Assembly (NCBI GenBank): GCA_009693785.1
Contig: SHWP01000019.1
Location: forward strand, 1-53,957
Length of the DNA stretch: 53,957 nt
From: Rhodospirillaceae bacterium
Lineage (GTDB): Bacteria; Pseudomonadota; Alphaproteobacteria; Rhodospirillales; Rhodospirillaceae
Direction: 5' to 3'
Positions 33,399 through 42,272 of the stretch are shown here, in pieces. Position numbers and translations under genes: made by a program. The notes under the pieces are model-generated. The model ran no database searches, was not told where the DNA came from, and saw nothing but the letters and a program-made list of their open reading frames with translations. How positions within the stretch are numbered: the stretch's first letter is position 1; each line of letters opens with the position of its first letter.

Positions 33399-34607
33399 AT
33401 GCTCGGCAACACACTCCTCATGGCTCTGCGGGAAATCCGGCGCAACGTACTGCGATCGAGCCTGACCGTATTGGGCATTATCATTGGCGTGGCTGCGGTC
33501 ATTGTTATTGTCACGCTAGGGGCGGGCACCACCAAACAGGTCCAAGCCGAGATCGGCAAGATGGGCTCAAACATGCTGGTGTTGTCGCCCGGCGGCGAGC
33601 GCCGCATGGGCGGGGCCGCCACCACCGCACCTCCGTTCGATCTCGCCGATCTCGTCGCGGTGCGCCGCGAAGTCAATGCATTGTCGAACGCGGCGCCGGT
33701 GAATATGCGCCCGATGCAAGTGATTATTGGGAATGAAAACCGTCGCGTGAACATTATGGGCACCGATAGCGACTTTAGCGCGGTGCGAAGCTGGAAGGTT
33801 GTCGAAGGCCGCTTGTTCACCCCCAGCGAAGTACGCTCGGGCAAGGCCGTGTGCATCATCGGCAGCACGATCAAGAACGAGATGTTCGCTGGTCAAAATC
33901 CCATAAATGCTAGCCTGCGCATCGGTAAGGTCAATTGCACCGTCATCGGTGTGCTGGAAAGCAAGGGTCAGGCCATGTTCGGCGGCGACCAGGATGAAAC
34001 CATCGCTGTGCCGATCCGGATGTTCCAGCGCCGTCTTACTGGCAATACGCGGGTTGATTCCATTTATATTTCGGCGCGTGGCGAGAATGAAATGGATGAC
34101 GCGAAGGCCGAGGTCGAGAAATTGATGAAAGAACGCCGTAAGACCGGCGAAGAAGGTCAGCCCGATTTCAACGTCCGTGACATGAAGGAAGTCTCCAACA
34201 TGGTGCAATCCACCACGGGTGTGTTGACCGGATTTCTGAGCGCCATCGCCGCCGTGAGCCTTTTGGTGGGCGGCATTGGAATCATGAACATCATGCTGGT
34301 GTCAGTGACCGAACGCACCCGGGAAATCGGCATTCGCCTGGCTATTGGCGCGCTTGAAAAAGAAGTCATGATGCAGTTTCTGATTGAGGCCGCAATGCTC
34401 TCGGCCTTCGGTGGCCTGGTCGGCATTTCGCTCGGGCTCTTAGGCGCGGCTGCCCTGGCGCCGGTACTCAATGTGCCGTTTACCTTGCAGCTTTCCACCG
34501 TGTTGACTGCTTTTGCGTTTTCGGCCCTGGTGGGGGTCGTGTTTGGCTTCATGCCCGCCCGCCGCGCAGCCCAGCTCGATCCCATCGAGGCCCTGCGCCA
34601 CGAATGA
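33399..34607 (+). CDS. MacB-type ABC transporter permease
   Basis: A 402-residue permease with the FtsX/MacB layout: a helix near residues 20-45 (SLTVLGIIIGVAAVIVIVTL), a large periplasmic domain (about 50-275), then three helices at the C-terminus (AAVSLLVGGIGIMNIMLVSV, LIEAAMLSAFGGLVGISLGL, FSALVGVVFGFMPARRAAQL). The conserved TERTREIGIRLAIGA loop before helix 3 and the end AQLDPIEALRHE are present. It is the last gene of the macA-ATPase-permease operon. Confidence 0.95.
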   Translation: MLGNTLLMALREIRRNVLRSSLTVLGIIIGVAAVIVIVTLGAGTTKQVQAEIGKMGSNMLVLSPGGERRMGGAATTAPPFDLADLVAVRREVNALSNAAPVNMRPMQVIIGNENRRVNIMGTDSDFSAVRSWKVVEGRLFTPSEVRSGKAVCIIGSTIKNEMFAGQNPINASLRIGKVNCTVIGVLESKGQAMFGGDQDETIAVPIRMFQRRLTGNTRVDSIYISARGENEMDDAKAEVEKLMKERRKTGEEGQPDFNVRDMKEVSNMVQSTTGVLTGFLSAIAAVSLLVGGIGIMNIMLVSVTERTREIGIRLAIGALEKEVMMQFLIEAAMLSAFGGLVGISLGLLGAAALAPVLNVPFTLQLSTVLTAFAFSALVGVVFGFMPARRAAQLDPIEALRHE

Positions 34608-34715
34608 TTTGAGAATTCGCAAACCAGCACGCGGATGGACCGTTTGGACGGGTTGACCGGTCCAAGCCGTCCGGCCACTGTTCGCATCATTTTCGGAAGA
34701 TAGGGAGCTGACGAT

Positions 34716-35696
34716 ATGACTGACGATCTCAACCGCCGCGGCTTCATGGGTGCCGCCGTCACGGCAGGTGCTGCGATTATTCCTGGCTTCGGGCCGGCCT
34801 TCGCCGCCACGCCGGGGTATGACTATGATGCCGCCATTGCGTCATTCAAATTTAAAGACCCAATTTGGAACCGCGACGCCTATGGCAAGCTTCAAGCCAA
34901 CCTCGATACCACCAAAACCAAATACGGCTGGGTGCAGGGCGTTTGCTTGGGCACCAAGGACAACGAGCGTGTGCGTGAGTTGTTTGGCTTCGAAGTCGCC
35001 TCGGCCTGTAAGTTCATCAAAAATGCCGATGGCAGCTACCGCAAGCTGTTGCGTGAAGTCGGCTACTACACCGACCTCAAGACCGGCGAATTTCTCAGTG
35101 AGTGGGTCAACCCCTACACGAATGAGACGGTGAAGGTGGTGCCGGTCACCAATGATCCATTCAACTATACCATCAGTGAATTTTACCCCGACCCGCCTAG
35201 CTTTGGCGGCATGAACAAGGAAAAGCCCCCCAAGATTCCATTTCTGCTGAAGTGGACGGTCGCCAGCAAAACGACACTGCTGTTGGAAACCGACATTCAC
35301 CTGTTCTATCCCAACGCACTCGACCCGGAAAAATGGCCGCGTGAATCGTCGGGCAAGATGCTGCGTGCCTCGGAAATGTACCGCTACGTCATCCGGGTCG
35401 AGGACATGGCCGATCCCAACAAGACCTCGGTGGAATATTCCGGCACTTGGAACCGCATTACGCCGTGGCTGCCATGGATGCTGATGGGCCAATCACAAGG
35501 CCACATCACCTATGTGACATACATGGGCGGGTTCGATTCCATGGACTCGATCCCAGCCAAGTTATTGGCGCACACTAAGGCCAATCACCCAAAGTTCCTG
35601 GTGGCGCCCGAGAAGGATGAGGGGCCGTCGTTGTCGAGCCTCGAGAACTACGCCCGCACCCAGAAGCCCGCGCCGCCAAAACAACCGGGAACCTGA
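34716..35696 (+). CDS. DUF1838 protein with Tat signal peptide (second of three)
   Basis: A 326-residue protein with the leader LNRRGFMGAAVTAGAAIIPG ending FAA near residue 31, so Tat export is expected. DUF1838 features: TDLKTGEFLSEWVNPYTNET (about residues 121-140) followed by a NDP element, and TPWLPWMLMGQSQGHITYVT (about 247-266), matching the copies at 20077 and 35741. It ends with a Pro/Lys tail. It is convergent with the third DUF1838 gene across a shared bidirectional terminator. GGGAG precedes the ATG. The function is unknown. Confidence 0.85.
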   Translation: MTDDLNRRGFMGAAVTAGAAIIPGFGPAFAATPGYDYDAAIASFKFKDPIWNRDAYGKLQANLDTTKTKYGWVQGVCLGTKDNERVRELFGFEVASACKFIKNADGSYRKLLREVGYYTDLKTGEFLSEWVNPYTNETVKVVPVTNDPFNYTISEFYPDPPSFGGMNKEKPPKIPFLLKWTVASKTTLLLETDIHLFYPNALDPEKWPRESSGKMLRASEMYRYVIRVEDMADPNKTSVEYSGTWNRITPWLPWMLMGQSQGHITYVTYMGGFDSMDSIPAKLLAHTKANHPKFLVAPEKDEGPSLSSLENYARTQKPAPPKQPGT

Positions 35697-35714
35697 TCGG
35701 CAGACGTTTGCAAG

Positions 35715-35742
35715 AAAAGGGCCGCAATTGCGGCCCTTTTTT
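35715..35742. terminator. Bidirectional terminator between convergent DUF1838 genes
   Basis: Perfect palindrome AAAAGGGCCGCAA (35715-35727) and TTGCGGCCCTTTT (35728-35740) with an A run before and T run after. The stop of the leftward gene begins at its right edge (35741-35743), so one hairpin serves both genes. Confidence 0.9.
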
Positions 35743-36628
35743 ATTTAGCTCTGGCCCGTTTCTCGTTGAGGGCTTTCTTCACGCCATCCCAGGAACTCAC
35801 CGATGGCCGGGGGTCATCGAGTGGCGGTGCGGTTGCGAAAACAGGGTATTTGCTCAACACTTCGCTGCGTAAAGGCTCGGAGACTTCGCTGATATCCCCC
35901 ACCGCGAACCAGGTGCTCGTGAGCGCCGTGTAACCTTCGCGCCCGCCCATCTTCATCCACGGCAGCCAGGCTGAAATACGTGACCACACCGCCACGCCGC
36001 GCACGGGTGAGGGTTTGTCGGTGTCAAGCCAATCGGCGGCAGGAATCAAAATGCTACGCAATTCCAGCACCGAATACTTACCGCCAACGTAATCCTGATA
36101 GTCGCCGCCCATGGGGCTCTCGCGGAAGTAGTTGTTGGCGCGTTGCAAGTGGGCCATGCCGCCCACAATTTTGCCCGGCCATGGCGGCAATGGCTTGCCA
36201 GCCTTGTCGTAGGCATACTTTGGTTCGGGCATGTTCACAGGGTCATTGAACATGTGGACCACATCGACGGTTTCGCCGGTCCACGGGTTCTTCCAGGTTT
36301 CGAGAACTTTGCCCGTCACGGGGTCGATATAAAACATGATCTCGCGCGTCACCGAGCGGTATCCGGGCCCGCGTTTTGGGTCGTCGTAAATTTGGCACGC
36401 GCTTGTATTGAGCGCTTGGACATCGAAGATGTGCTGATCGGGTTCACCCTGACGCCGCGACATGATCTGTCCGGTCATCCAACGCAGCCTGGGTTTGGCC
36501 GGGTCAGGCGAGCAATCAAGCCTGATCTCGGCGCGGATCACGTCTTCGGGCTTGGTGAGATCAAGCGTGCGGGCGTGCGCCGTGGTGGCCAACAACACTG
36601 TAGCGAATGCAAGAAGAGGGGCGAACAT
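35741..36628 (-). CDS. DUF1838 protein with Sec signal peptide (third of three)
   Basis: A 295-residue protein with an N-terminal signal (FAPLLAFATVLLATTAHA, cleavage near residue 19), so a periplasmic product. It lacks the twin arginines of the other two. The DUF1838 pattern is clear: IDPVTGKVLETWKNPWTGET (about residues 102-121), HMFNDPVN, and SAWLPWMKMGGREGYTALTS (about 216-235). GGAGGA lies 8 bp before the ATG at 36628. The TTG two codons upstream is a poorer start. It is convergent with the second copy. Sequence divergence between the three copies is high, so they are old duplicates or separate acquisitions. Confidence 0.85.
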   Translation of the reverse strand: MFAPLLAFATVLLATTAHARTLDLTKPEDVIRAEIRLDCSPDPAKPRLRWMTGQIMSRRQGEPDQHIFDVQALNTSACQIYDDPKRGPGYRSVTREIMFYIDPVTGKVLETWKNPWTGETVDVVHMFNDPVNMPEPKYAYDKAGKPLPPWPGKIVGGMAHLQRANNYFRESPMGGDYQDYVGGKYSVLELRSILIPAADWLDTDKPSPVRGVAVWSRISAWLPWMKMGGREGYTALTSTWFAVGDISEVSEPLRSEVLSKYPVFATAPPLDDPRPSVSSWDGVKKALNEKRARAK

Positions 36629-36644
36629 ATACAACTTCCTCCGT

Positions 36645-36716
36645 TGTCATTCCCCGCGAAGGCGGGGAATCCAGGATTACAAACTCTAGTGGAGATGAAA
36701 ACCCTGGATCACCCGG
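36645..36716. repeat. REP/BIME-like palindromic element
   Basis: ATTCCCCGC (36649-36657) and GCGGGGAAT (36662-36670) form a 9-bp hairpin, followed by CCAGG, a spacer with ACAAACTCTA, then CCCTGGATCACCCGG in inverse orientation. The same parts, reversed in order, appear at 49905-49992, so this is a dispersed repeat family. Confidence 0.75.
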
Positions 36717-36811
36717 TCTGTACGCCAGTTTCTCTAAGCTCCTTTTAGTCGCCAAGAAAAACTAGGCTTCAAGCCGGGTGATGACATCAACATTAATGGC
36801 TCGCGTGTTGC

Positions 36812-37351
36812 CTAACGCTTCTTCTTGGCTTTGGTTTTGCCTTTGGCAGGCGCTTTCGTTTTGCCACCCACCTTGGGCATGGTCTTACTGAATTCGGCCC
36901 GGCCCTTGTCATCCTCATAGAGGAAGAGCTTGGTGTCAGGATATACAATCAAATCAGGTGACAGGTTGGTTCCGGCCTCCAAGTAAATCACCGGCCGGTC
37001 ACCTTTATTGACGAGCTGATGGCCGTCTTTTTTGCCTTTGGGAAACCCGGCGCACATGCCGGTCGACAGCAACTGCTCGCCTGCATTGGTCACCAGCGTG
37101 GCTTCGCCATCAACGATGTAAACAAACTCATCGTTGTTGGAATGGTAGTGGCGCATGGCCGAGGCGGCACCGGGCATCAATGTTGTCAGATTCACGCCCA
37201 GGTCCGTGAGGCCAAGGGCGGGGCCCAAGCGGCGTTTGGAACGGCCGCGCACCACCGCATCATAAGGAGGGGGGTACATCGTTCTGGTTTGAGCCGGAAT
37301 TTCAAGCGGCTCCAGTGCGGGTTTCTTAATCGGAAAACGCTTCAAAGCCAT
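36812..37351 (-). CDS. Cupin domain protein
   Basis: A 179-residue protein with a cupin barrel at about residues 40-140: motif 1 MRHYHSNNDEFVYIVDGEAT (two His and one Glu positioned as metal ligands) and motif 2 GFPKGKKDGHQLVNKGDRPV. The last 40 residues are Lys/Ala-rich (KTKAPAKGKTKAKKKR), a possible nucleic-acid-binding or anchoring tail. ATG at 37351 with GAGGAGT upstream, the ATG at 37366 overlapping that site. It is probably a metal-dependent enzyme or sugar-binding protein; the family is too broad to say more. Confidence 0.82.
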   Translation of the reverse strand: MALKRFPIKKPALEPLEIPAQTRTMYPPPYDAVVRGRSKRRLGPALGLTDLGVNLTTLMPGAASAMRHYHSNNDEFVYIVDGEATLVTNAGEQLLSTGMCAGFPKGKKDGHQLVNKGDRPVIYLEAGTNLSPDLIVYPDTKLFLYEDDKGRAEFSKTMPKVGGKTKAPAKGKTKAKKKR

Positions 37352-37439
37352 GATACTCCTCGTCATTCACTTTTTATGTGCCTAAACGCGCTGCAGCATA
37401 AGCCGGGCCGGGATTGGCGTAAACGCCTGATGATATCGC

Positions 37440-37919
37440 TTAGTTAGGGTTATCCGGCTCGCGCTGAATCAGGTTCACTAGAACGCCGTCAGGGTCCATG
37501 AACACCATTTCGGGCTGGCCCTTGTCCTTGGTCACCTGCAGGTGTGTTGGCGGGCAGAGCACAGTGTGACCCCCCGCTACCAATTTGCGGTGAACCTCCT
37601 CGACATTATCGCAATAGAACACCAAGCAAGCATCGCCAATGTTCACGGCCGTTTTGCGTTTCTGGACCGTGGGCGGCGTGGGGTTCGTCAATTCGAACAA
37701 CCCCACCATGCCGCGGTTGGGCCCGCCAGCTTGCTTGAGGATGCGATAGCGAACTTTCGTACCCTCGGGCATGCCCAGCAGCTTTGCCCCAGCCGGGTGG
37801 GTTAATTCCCCCTCGTTGTAGAGCCCGGCAATACCCAATAAGTCACGGTAAAACGCGGTGGACCGCTCCAAGCTCGACACAATCAGTGCCGTGCGAACCA
37901 TGGACCCTAACTGCGCCAT
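37440..37919 (-). CDS. VOC (glyoxalase/dioxygenase-fold) protein
   Basis: A 159-residue protein with two beta-alpha-beta-beta-beta modules: MVRTALIVSSLERSTAFYRD LL at the N-terminus and NVEEVHRKLVAGG, MVFMDPDGVLVNLIQRE at the C-terminus (VFMDPDG is the classic second-module end). Such proteins bind a metal and include glyoxalases, ring-cleavage dioxygenases and antibiotic-resistance proteins. GGAGGGAAAG precedes the ATG at 37919. An upstream in-frame ATG is less likely. It lies 88 bp downstream (leftward) of no gene on the same strand; the cupin follows 88 bp further left. Confidence 0.85.
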   Translation of the reverse strand: MAQLGSMVRTALIVSSLERSTAFYRDLLGIAGLYNEGELTHPAGAKLLGMPEGTKVRYRILKQAGGPNRGMVGLFELTNPTPPTVQKRKTAVNIGDACLVFYCDNVEEVHRKLVAGGHTVLCPPTHLQVTKDKGQPEMVFMDPDGVLVNLIQREPDNPN

Positions 37920-38042
37920 CTTTCCCTCCCCAATAAAGTTGCCCATGCACCTTGCCATGCTTAGTCAGGCCAATGAAGCGGCTAGTCAGCCAAGGGCCAG
38001 GAAGGTTAGAAGAGGGGTAGATCAACGGCTTGGGGGGAGATC

Positions 38043-38630
38043 ATGTCGTACACGAATACCGAATCTGAATGGGGCACTGTCGCCAAGACATTGCATTGGC
38101 TAATTGGCATCCTCATTGTCATCCAGCTCGTTATGGGCTGGCTGTTCACGTTGCGCGCCTTTGAAGGGCCTTTCCAAGTTCAGCTGGTACTCAATGTGCA
38201 CATCCCGCTTGGTGTGACGGTTTTGGGCTTGGCGGCGTTGCGCTTGCTGTGGCGCTTTGGCAATGACCACCCGCAATTGCCCAAGTCGATGTCGTGGTGG
38301 GAAATGTTCCTCGCCAGCGGTTCGCACACCTATCTCTACATGGCCATGATCGTCATGCCCTTGTCGGGCTGGATCGCGACCAATGCCTTTGGCAGCCCCG
38401 TGACATGGTTTGCAGGTATTGCTTTGCCCACACTGGCCGCCGTCGAGGCCAAGGAAACGGGTCGCCCGCTGACGTCCATGGCGGCACAGATTCATTTCTG
38501 GATCGCCGCTGGTTTATCGGCGGTTGTGATCGCCCATGTGGTAGGGGCCCTACGCCATCACTTCAGCCTGAAGGACATCGTGCTTGCGCGCATGGCGCCC
38601 AAGGGTTGGGTGAAGGCGCCAGGGGCATAA
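38043..38630 (+). CDS. Cytochrome b561 family protein
   Basis: A 195-residue membrane protein with four helices (about residues 17-38, 50-70, 93-113, 150-172). Conserved heme histidines stand in KTLHWLIGILIVIQLVMGW, NVHIPLGVTVLGLAALRLL, SHTYLYMAMIVMPLSGWI and HFWIAAGLSAVVIAHVVGAL. Members pass electrons from quinol to periplasmic acceptors or quench superoxide. Upstream of the ATG is GGGGGAGATC. It is followed after 8 bp by the phosphatase-like gene. Confidence 0.92.
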   Translation: MSYTNTESEWGTVAKTLHWLIGILIVIQLVMGWLFTLRAFEGPFQVQLVLNVHIPLGVTVLGLAALRLLWRFGNDHPQLPKSMSWWEMFLASGSHTYLYMAMIVMPLSGWIATNAFGSPVTWFAGIALPTLAAVEAKETGRPLTSMAAQIHFWIAAGLSAVVIAHVVGALRHHFSLKDIVLARMAPKGWVKAPGA

Positions 38631-38638
38631 GCACAACC

Positions 38639-39439
38639 GTGGATCGCCATCCACCGATCAAAGGCGGGGTAAACTTCCGCGATTTTGGCGGCTACCACAC
38701 GGCCGATGGCGGCAAGGTGAAATGGCGCAAGCTCTTCCGCTCGGGCCATCTCGCGGGGCTTACGGATGAAGATCATACCCACCTTAATGGCATGGATCTT
38801 GGTGTGATCTGTGACTTCCGCACCGATTGGGAGAACGAACGCGAACCCGCGCGCCTGCCTGAACACCTCAGTAGCCGTGTCGTGCGGTTTAACATTTGGC
38901 CAAAGTCCGCGCGCACGGTCAATCGCATGATCAAGGCGCTTGATAGCGGCCAAGCGAGCGAAGAGGAAATTTACGAAAGCCAGAATGTTGTTTACCGCGA
39001 ATTTGTGGTGGAGTTTTCCGACAAGTACGCCGCGATGTTTCGCCATATCCTGGATGGGCAGGGTCGCGCAGTTTTGATTCATTGTGCGGGTGGTAAGGAC
39101 CGCACAGGCCTGGGCGCGGCCTTGTTACATTCGGCGCTGGGCGTCCCCGAGGATACGATCCATGAGGACTACATTCTCACCAATCGCGGAGAGAATTTGA
39201 CTCAATTCCTGCGCGACTTGGCGGAAAAGAATGTGAGTCAAAACGGCGCCATACCAAACGATGACATTGAGACGGTCTTTAACCGCTTCATGCGCCTTTT
39301 CGGCGCACGGACAGATAGCCTACGCGCAGCCTTCGAGGCTATTCACGGTATGGCTGGCTCAGTCGAAGGTTATATTCGTGACGTGCTGAAAGTAACTGAT
39401 GCTGACAAGGCAAAACTACGGACCTGGTTCGTCGAATAA
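38639..39439 (+). CDS. Tyrosine/serine protein phosphatase-like protein
   Basis: A 266-residue protein with the P-loop HCAGGKDRTGLGAALLHSAL (about residues 141-160; Cys nucleophile and Arg in HCxxGxxR) and the N-terminal motif KGGVNFRDFGGYHTADGGKV of the Y_phosphatase3 family. LFRSGHLAGLTDEDHTHL and GVICDFRTDWENERE are also typical. Members dephosphorylate tyrosine or phosphoinositides, often from bacterial pathogens but also widespread in soil bacteria. I chose GTG at 38639 because the ORF upstream has no similarity. Confidence 0.88.
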   Translation: MDRHPPIKGGVNFRDFGGYHTADGGKVKWRKLFRSGHLAGLTDEDHTHLNGMDLGVICDFRTDWENEREPARLPEHLSSRVVRFNIWPKSARTVNRMIKALDSGQASEEEIYESQNVVYREFVVEFSDKYAAMFRHILDGQGRAVLIHCAGGKDRTGLGAALLHSALGVPEDTIHEDYILTNRGENLTQFLRDLAEKNVSQNGAIPNDDIETVFNRFMRLFGARTDSLRAAFEAIHGMAGSVEGYIRDVLKVTDADKAKLRTWFVE

Positions 39440-39518
39440 GACCCCCACCGGGCCTTTCCAAGCCCCCGCCCGCAAGCTATATCCAGCCACGAAACATGCC
39501 ATAACGCGGAATTAAGCC

Positions 39519-40925
39519 GTGAGTCGCACGCTGATCGACAAACTTTGGGATGCGCACGTGGTCGCCGATCTGGGCGATGGCGCAGCGTTGCTATTTATCG
39601 ACCGTATTTTCCTACACGAGCGCACCGGTTCGGTCTCGTTGCAGGAATTGAAGGCCAAAGGCCGTCCCGTTCGCCATAAAGAGCACGTCTTTGTCACGAT
39701 GGATCACATCGTCGATACGTTTGCCGGGCGCGGCGATAAAACCTTGATGCCCTCGGGCACCGACTTCATCACCTCAACCCGCGCTACTGCCACGGAAGCG
39801 GGATTAAACCTCTTTGATGTGACGGACGAACGCCAAGGCATTGTTCATGTGGTTTCTGCCGAACAGGGCATCACATTGCCAGGCTTCACTCAGGTTTGCC
39901 CCGATAGCCACACCTGCACGCTAGGCGCGCTGGGCGCATTAGCCTGGGGTATTGGCTCCACCGAGGGCGAGCATGCGCTGGCCACCAAAACGCTGGCCGT
40001 GACCAAACCCAAAACGATGCGCGTCACCTTTAACGGCAAGCTCGGTTATGGAGTGACGTCTAAGGACATGATCTTGCATCTCATCGGCAAATACACCGCA
40101 GCCGGTGGTTCGGGCTATGCCATCGAGTTTACGGGCCCGGCTATTGCATCGTTACCGCAGGAAAACCGCTTCACGATTTGCAACATGGCGGTGGAGTTTG
40201 GAGCCTTCTCGGGCGTTATTCCGCCAGACGATATTACGTTCGACTATGTGAAGGGTCGGCCCTACGCACCCAAAGGTGCCGCCTTTGAAAAGGCCGTTAC
40301 CTATTGGCGCACGCTCAAAGATGACGCCGATGCCGTCTATGACCGCGAGATTGTCATTGATTGCACCGACATCGTGCCCACGGTGACATGGGGTAGCAGC
40401 CCCGGCCATACGGCGCGGATCGATGGTGTGGTGCCCGATCCGGCAAGCATTGCCGATGCTACCTTGCGCGGGTCGATGGAAAAGGCGCTGGAGTACATGG
40501 ACGTCAGGCCCGGTCAAAAGCTGGAAGGCTTGCCCATCGACGCGGTGTTTATTGGCTCGTGTACCAACTCGCGTTTATCGGATTTACGTGCAGCAGCGGC
40601 CATCGTGAAGGGCAAGAAAATCGCGGCTGGCTTGAAAAAAGCCGTGATCGTGCCGGGCTCGACCCAAGTCAAAAAAGCCGCCGAACGCGAAGGCTTGCAC
40701 ACCATCTTCACCGCGGCGGGCTTTGAATGGCGCGAGTCTGGTTGCTCGATGTGCTTTAACGCTGGCGGTGAATCCATGGGTGAGAAGTGGCGGGTGGTCA
40801 GCTCCACCAACCGCAACTTTGAAAACCGCCAAGGCCCAAAAACGCGCACGCACCTGGCTAGCCCAACAACGGTGGCCGCCTCGGCGCTGGCTGGCGCCAT
40901 CGCTGACGTGCGGAAACTCGGCTAA
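39519..40925 (+). CDS. LeuC-like hydro-lyase large subunit (3-isopropylmalate dehydratase family)
   Basis: A 468-residue aconitase-family protein with the [4Fe-4S] cysteines in FIGSCTNSRLSDLRAAA and SGCSMCFNAGGESM. The start is GTG at 39519 (MSRTLIDKLWDAHVV). The region after the third cysteine, CFNAGGESMGEKWRVVSSTN, differs from the usual CLAMN ending of LeuC and fits a second type of LeuC found beside LeuA/LeuB-independent LeuD copies. It isomerises or dehydrates a small carboxylic acid; isopropylmalate, citraconate or dimethylmalate are possible. It forms an operon with leuD-like 5 bp downstream. Confidence 0.85.
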   Translation: MSRTLIDKLWDAHVVADLGDGAALLFIDRIFLHERTGSVSLQELKAKGRPVRHKEHVFVTMDHIVDTFAGRGDKTLMPSGTDFITSTRATATEAGLNLFDVTDERQGIVHVVSAEQGITLPGFTQVCPDSHTCTLGALGALAWGIGSTEGEHALATKTLAVTKPKTMRVTFNGKLGYGVTSKDMILHLIGKYTAAGGSGYAIEFTGPAIASLPQENRFTICNMAVEFGAFSGVIPPDDITFDYVKGRPYAPKGAAFEKAVTYWRTLKDDADAVYDREIVIDCTDIVPTVTWGSSPGHTARIDGVVPDPASIADATLRGSMEKALEYMDVRPGQKLEGLPIDAVFIGSCTNSRLSDLRAAAAIVKGKKIAAGLKKAVIVPGSTQVKKAAEREGLHTIFTAAGFEWRESGCSMCFNAGGESMGEKWRVVSSTNRNFENRQGPKTRTHLASPTTVAASALAGAIADVRKLG

Positions 40926-40930
40926 CGGTC

Positions 40931-41560
40931 ATGGAAAAATTCGTTCACCTCAAAGCCATCGCCGCGCCGTTGCTGCGCGTGAATATCGACACCGACGTGA
41001 TCATTCCCAGCCGCGAGATGAAGGGCGTGAGCAAGACGGGGTTGTCGGTGGGCATGTTCGCCAATTGGCGCTATTCCGATGTTCCCAAACGTGTCGAGAA
41101 CCCCGATTTCGTGCTCAACCATGCACCTTATAACAAGGCGCAAATCTTGCTGTCGGGCGACAATTTCGGCTGTGGTTCCTCGCGCGAGCACGCTGTCTGG
41201 GCGATGAAAGAGTGGGGGTTTAAAGCCGTGATCGCCCCCAGTTTTGGCGCCATTTACTATGGGAATTGTGTGCGCAATGGCATTTTGCCGTTGGTTCTTC
41301 CCGATGACGCGGTGCGAGCCATGGCCGCATGGGTCGAACAGTCACCTGTTGTAAATATGATCGAAATCGACCTGCCATCGCAGAAAGTGCATGCCGCTGG
41401 CGCCGTGCATTCCTTCAAAATAGGAGAGGCGAACAAAGATATGTTGCTGGAGGGCCTTGACCCCATTGGCGTGACGTTGAAGAAAGACGCCGCGATTCAA
41501 GCCTTCGAAGCCAAAGACCGTGCTCAACGGCCTTGGGTCTATATCTCCGGCCCCACTTAA
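40931..41560 (+). CDS. LeuD-like hydro-lyase small subunit
   Basis: A 209-residue partner of the LeuC-like protein. NIDTDVIIPSREMKGVSKTG (about residues 19-38) replaces the standard DTDQIIP...FLK of LeuD, and NFGCGSSREHAVWAMKEWGF is the conserved second motif. SFGAIYYGNCVRNGILPLVL follows. The same variant pair is known from betaproteobacteria and rhizobia as a second IPMI-type enzyme. No leuA or leuB lies near, which fits a role outside leucine synthesis, although the pair may also be the only copy in the genome. Confidence 0.85.
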   Translation: MEKFVHLKAIAAPLLRVNIDTDVIIPSREMKGVSKTGLSVGMFANWRYSDVPKRVENPDFVLNHAPYNKAQILLSGDNFGCGSSREHAVWAMKEWGFKAVIAPSFGAIYYGNCVRNGILPLVLPDDAVRAMAAWVEQSPVVNMIEIDLPSQKVHAAGAVHSFKIGEANKDMLLEGLDPIGVTLKKDAAIQAFEAKDRAQRPWVYISGPT

Positions 41561-41582
41561 ACAACAAGTCTGTTTCCCCATC

Positions 41583-42272
41583 ATGGTTAATAGTTCCAGC
41601 GATTTCGCGAACGTTTATGCGAAATTCCAAGCTCCCATTTCACGCCGCTACGACTGCGGGACCAAGTGCGCACCGCTTAACAATGGCATTCCGGTTTGCT
41701 GCGACTACGAACGCACCGTGCCCGTAGCCGATGAGGGCGAGTGGGAATTATTGAAATCGCGCACCGATCTCTGGAGCGTCTACACGCCCAAAGGCAAGAC
41801 CGAGGAAAAAGAATTCAGCGGGCTCGCCGATGGCTGTCAGTCCATCGTTTGCAAGGGCGCGAAACTGTGCGAGCGCGACAACCGCACCATCGCGTGCCGG
41901 GCTTTCCCGTTCTTCCCATACTTTACGGTCGAGAAAGAACTATTTGGCCTGGGTTACTACTGGGGGTTCGAGGGATTGTGCTGGGTGATCTCGAATCTTA
42001 CCATCGTTGAAAAGCCTTTTGTCGATGAGATGATTGCGGCCAGCGAATATTTGTTCGCTCGTGACGCAGACGAATTGGCCACTTACATCACGTTTTCGGC
42101 CACCATGCGGGGCGTGTTTACCAAATGGAACCGCAAGATCCCGCTCTTAGGCCGTGATGGTCAATTGTATTGGGTTTTGCCCAATTCAGGCGGCAAGATC
42201 GTGCCAGCAACAACGGCTGAATTTGAAACCAAGCTTGCGCCTTTCGGTAAAGCCCAAAAAGAGGCCGCGTGA
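41583..42272 (+). CDS. Cysteine-cluster protein (YkgJ-like)
   Basis: A 229-residue protein with an N-terminal cysteine cluster RRYDCGTKCAPLNNGIPVCC (about residues 19-38) and a second set DGCQSIVCKGAKLC (about 80-93) and TIACRAFPFFPYF. The spacing recalls the YkgJ-family Zn/Fe-S protein, thought to be metal-binding, with unclear function. The ATG at 41583 begins 22 bp after leuD and has no clear ribosome site, so coupling to leuD translation is likely. It overlaps the GNAT gene by 4 bp (GTGA), showing a single operon. Confidence 0.75.
   Translation: MVNSSSDFANVYAKFQAPISRRYDCGTKCAPLNNGIPVCCDYERTVPVADEGEWELLKSRTDLWSVYTPKGKTEEKEFSGLADGCQSIVCKGAKLCERDNRTIACRAFPFFPYFTVEKELFGLGYYWGFEGLCWVISNLTIVEKPFVDEMIAASEYLFARDADELATYITFSATMRGVFTKWNRKIPLLGRDGQLYWVLPNSGGKIVPATTAEFETKLAPFGKAQKEAA

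Noticed and set aside
38294-38638. Long N-terminal extension of the phosphatase-like protein
   Set aside because: It lies inside the cytochrome b561 gene in another frame and shows no family similarity. GTG at 38639 gives a normal phosphatase start.
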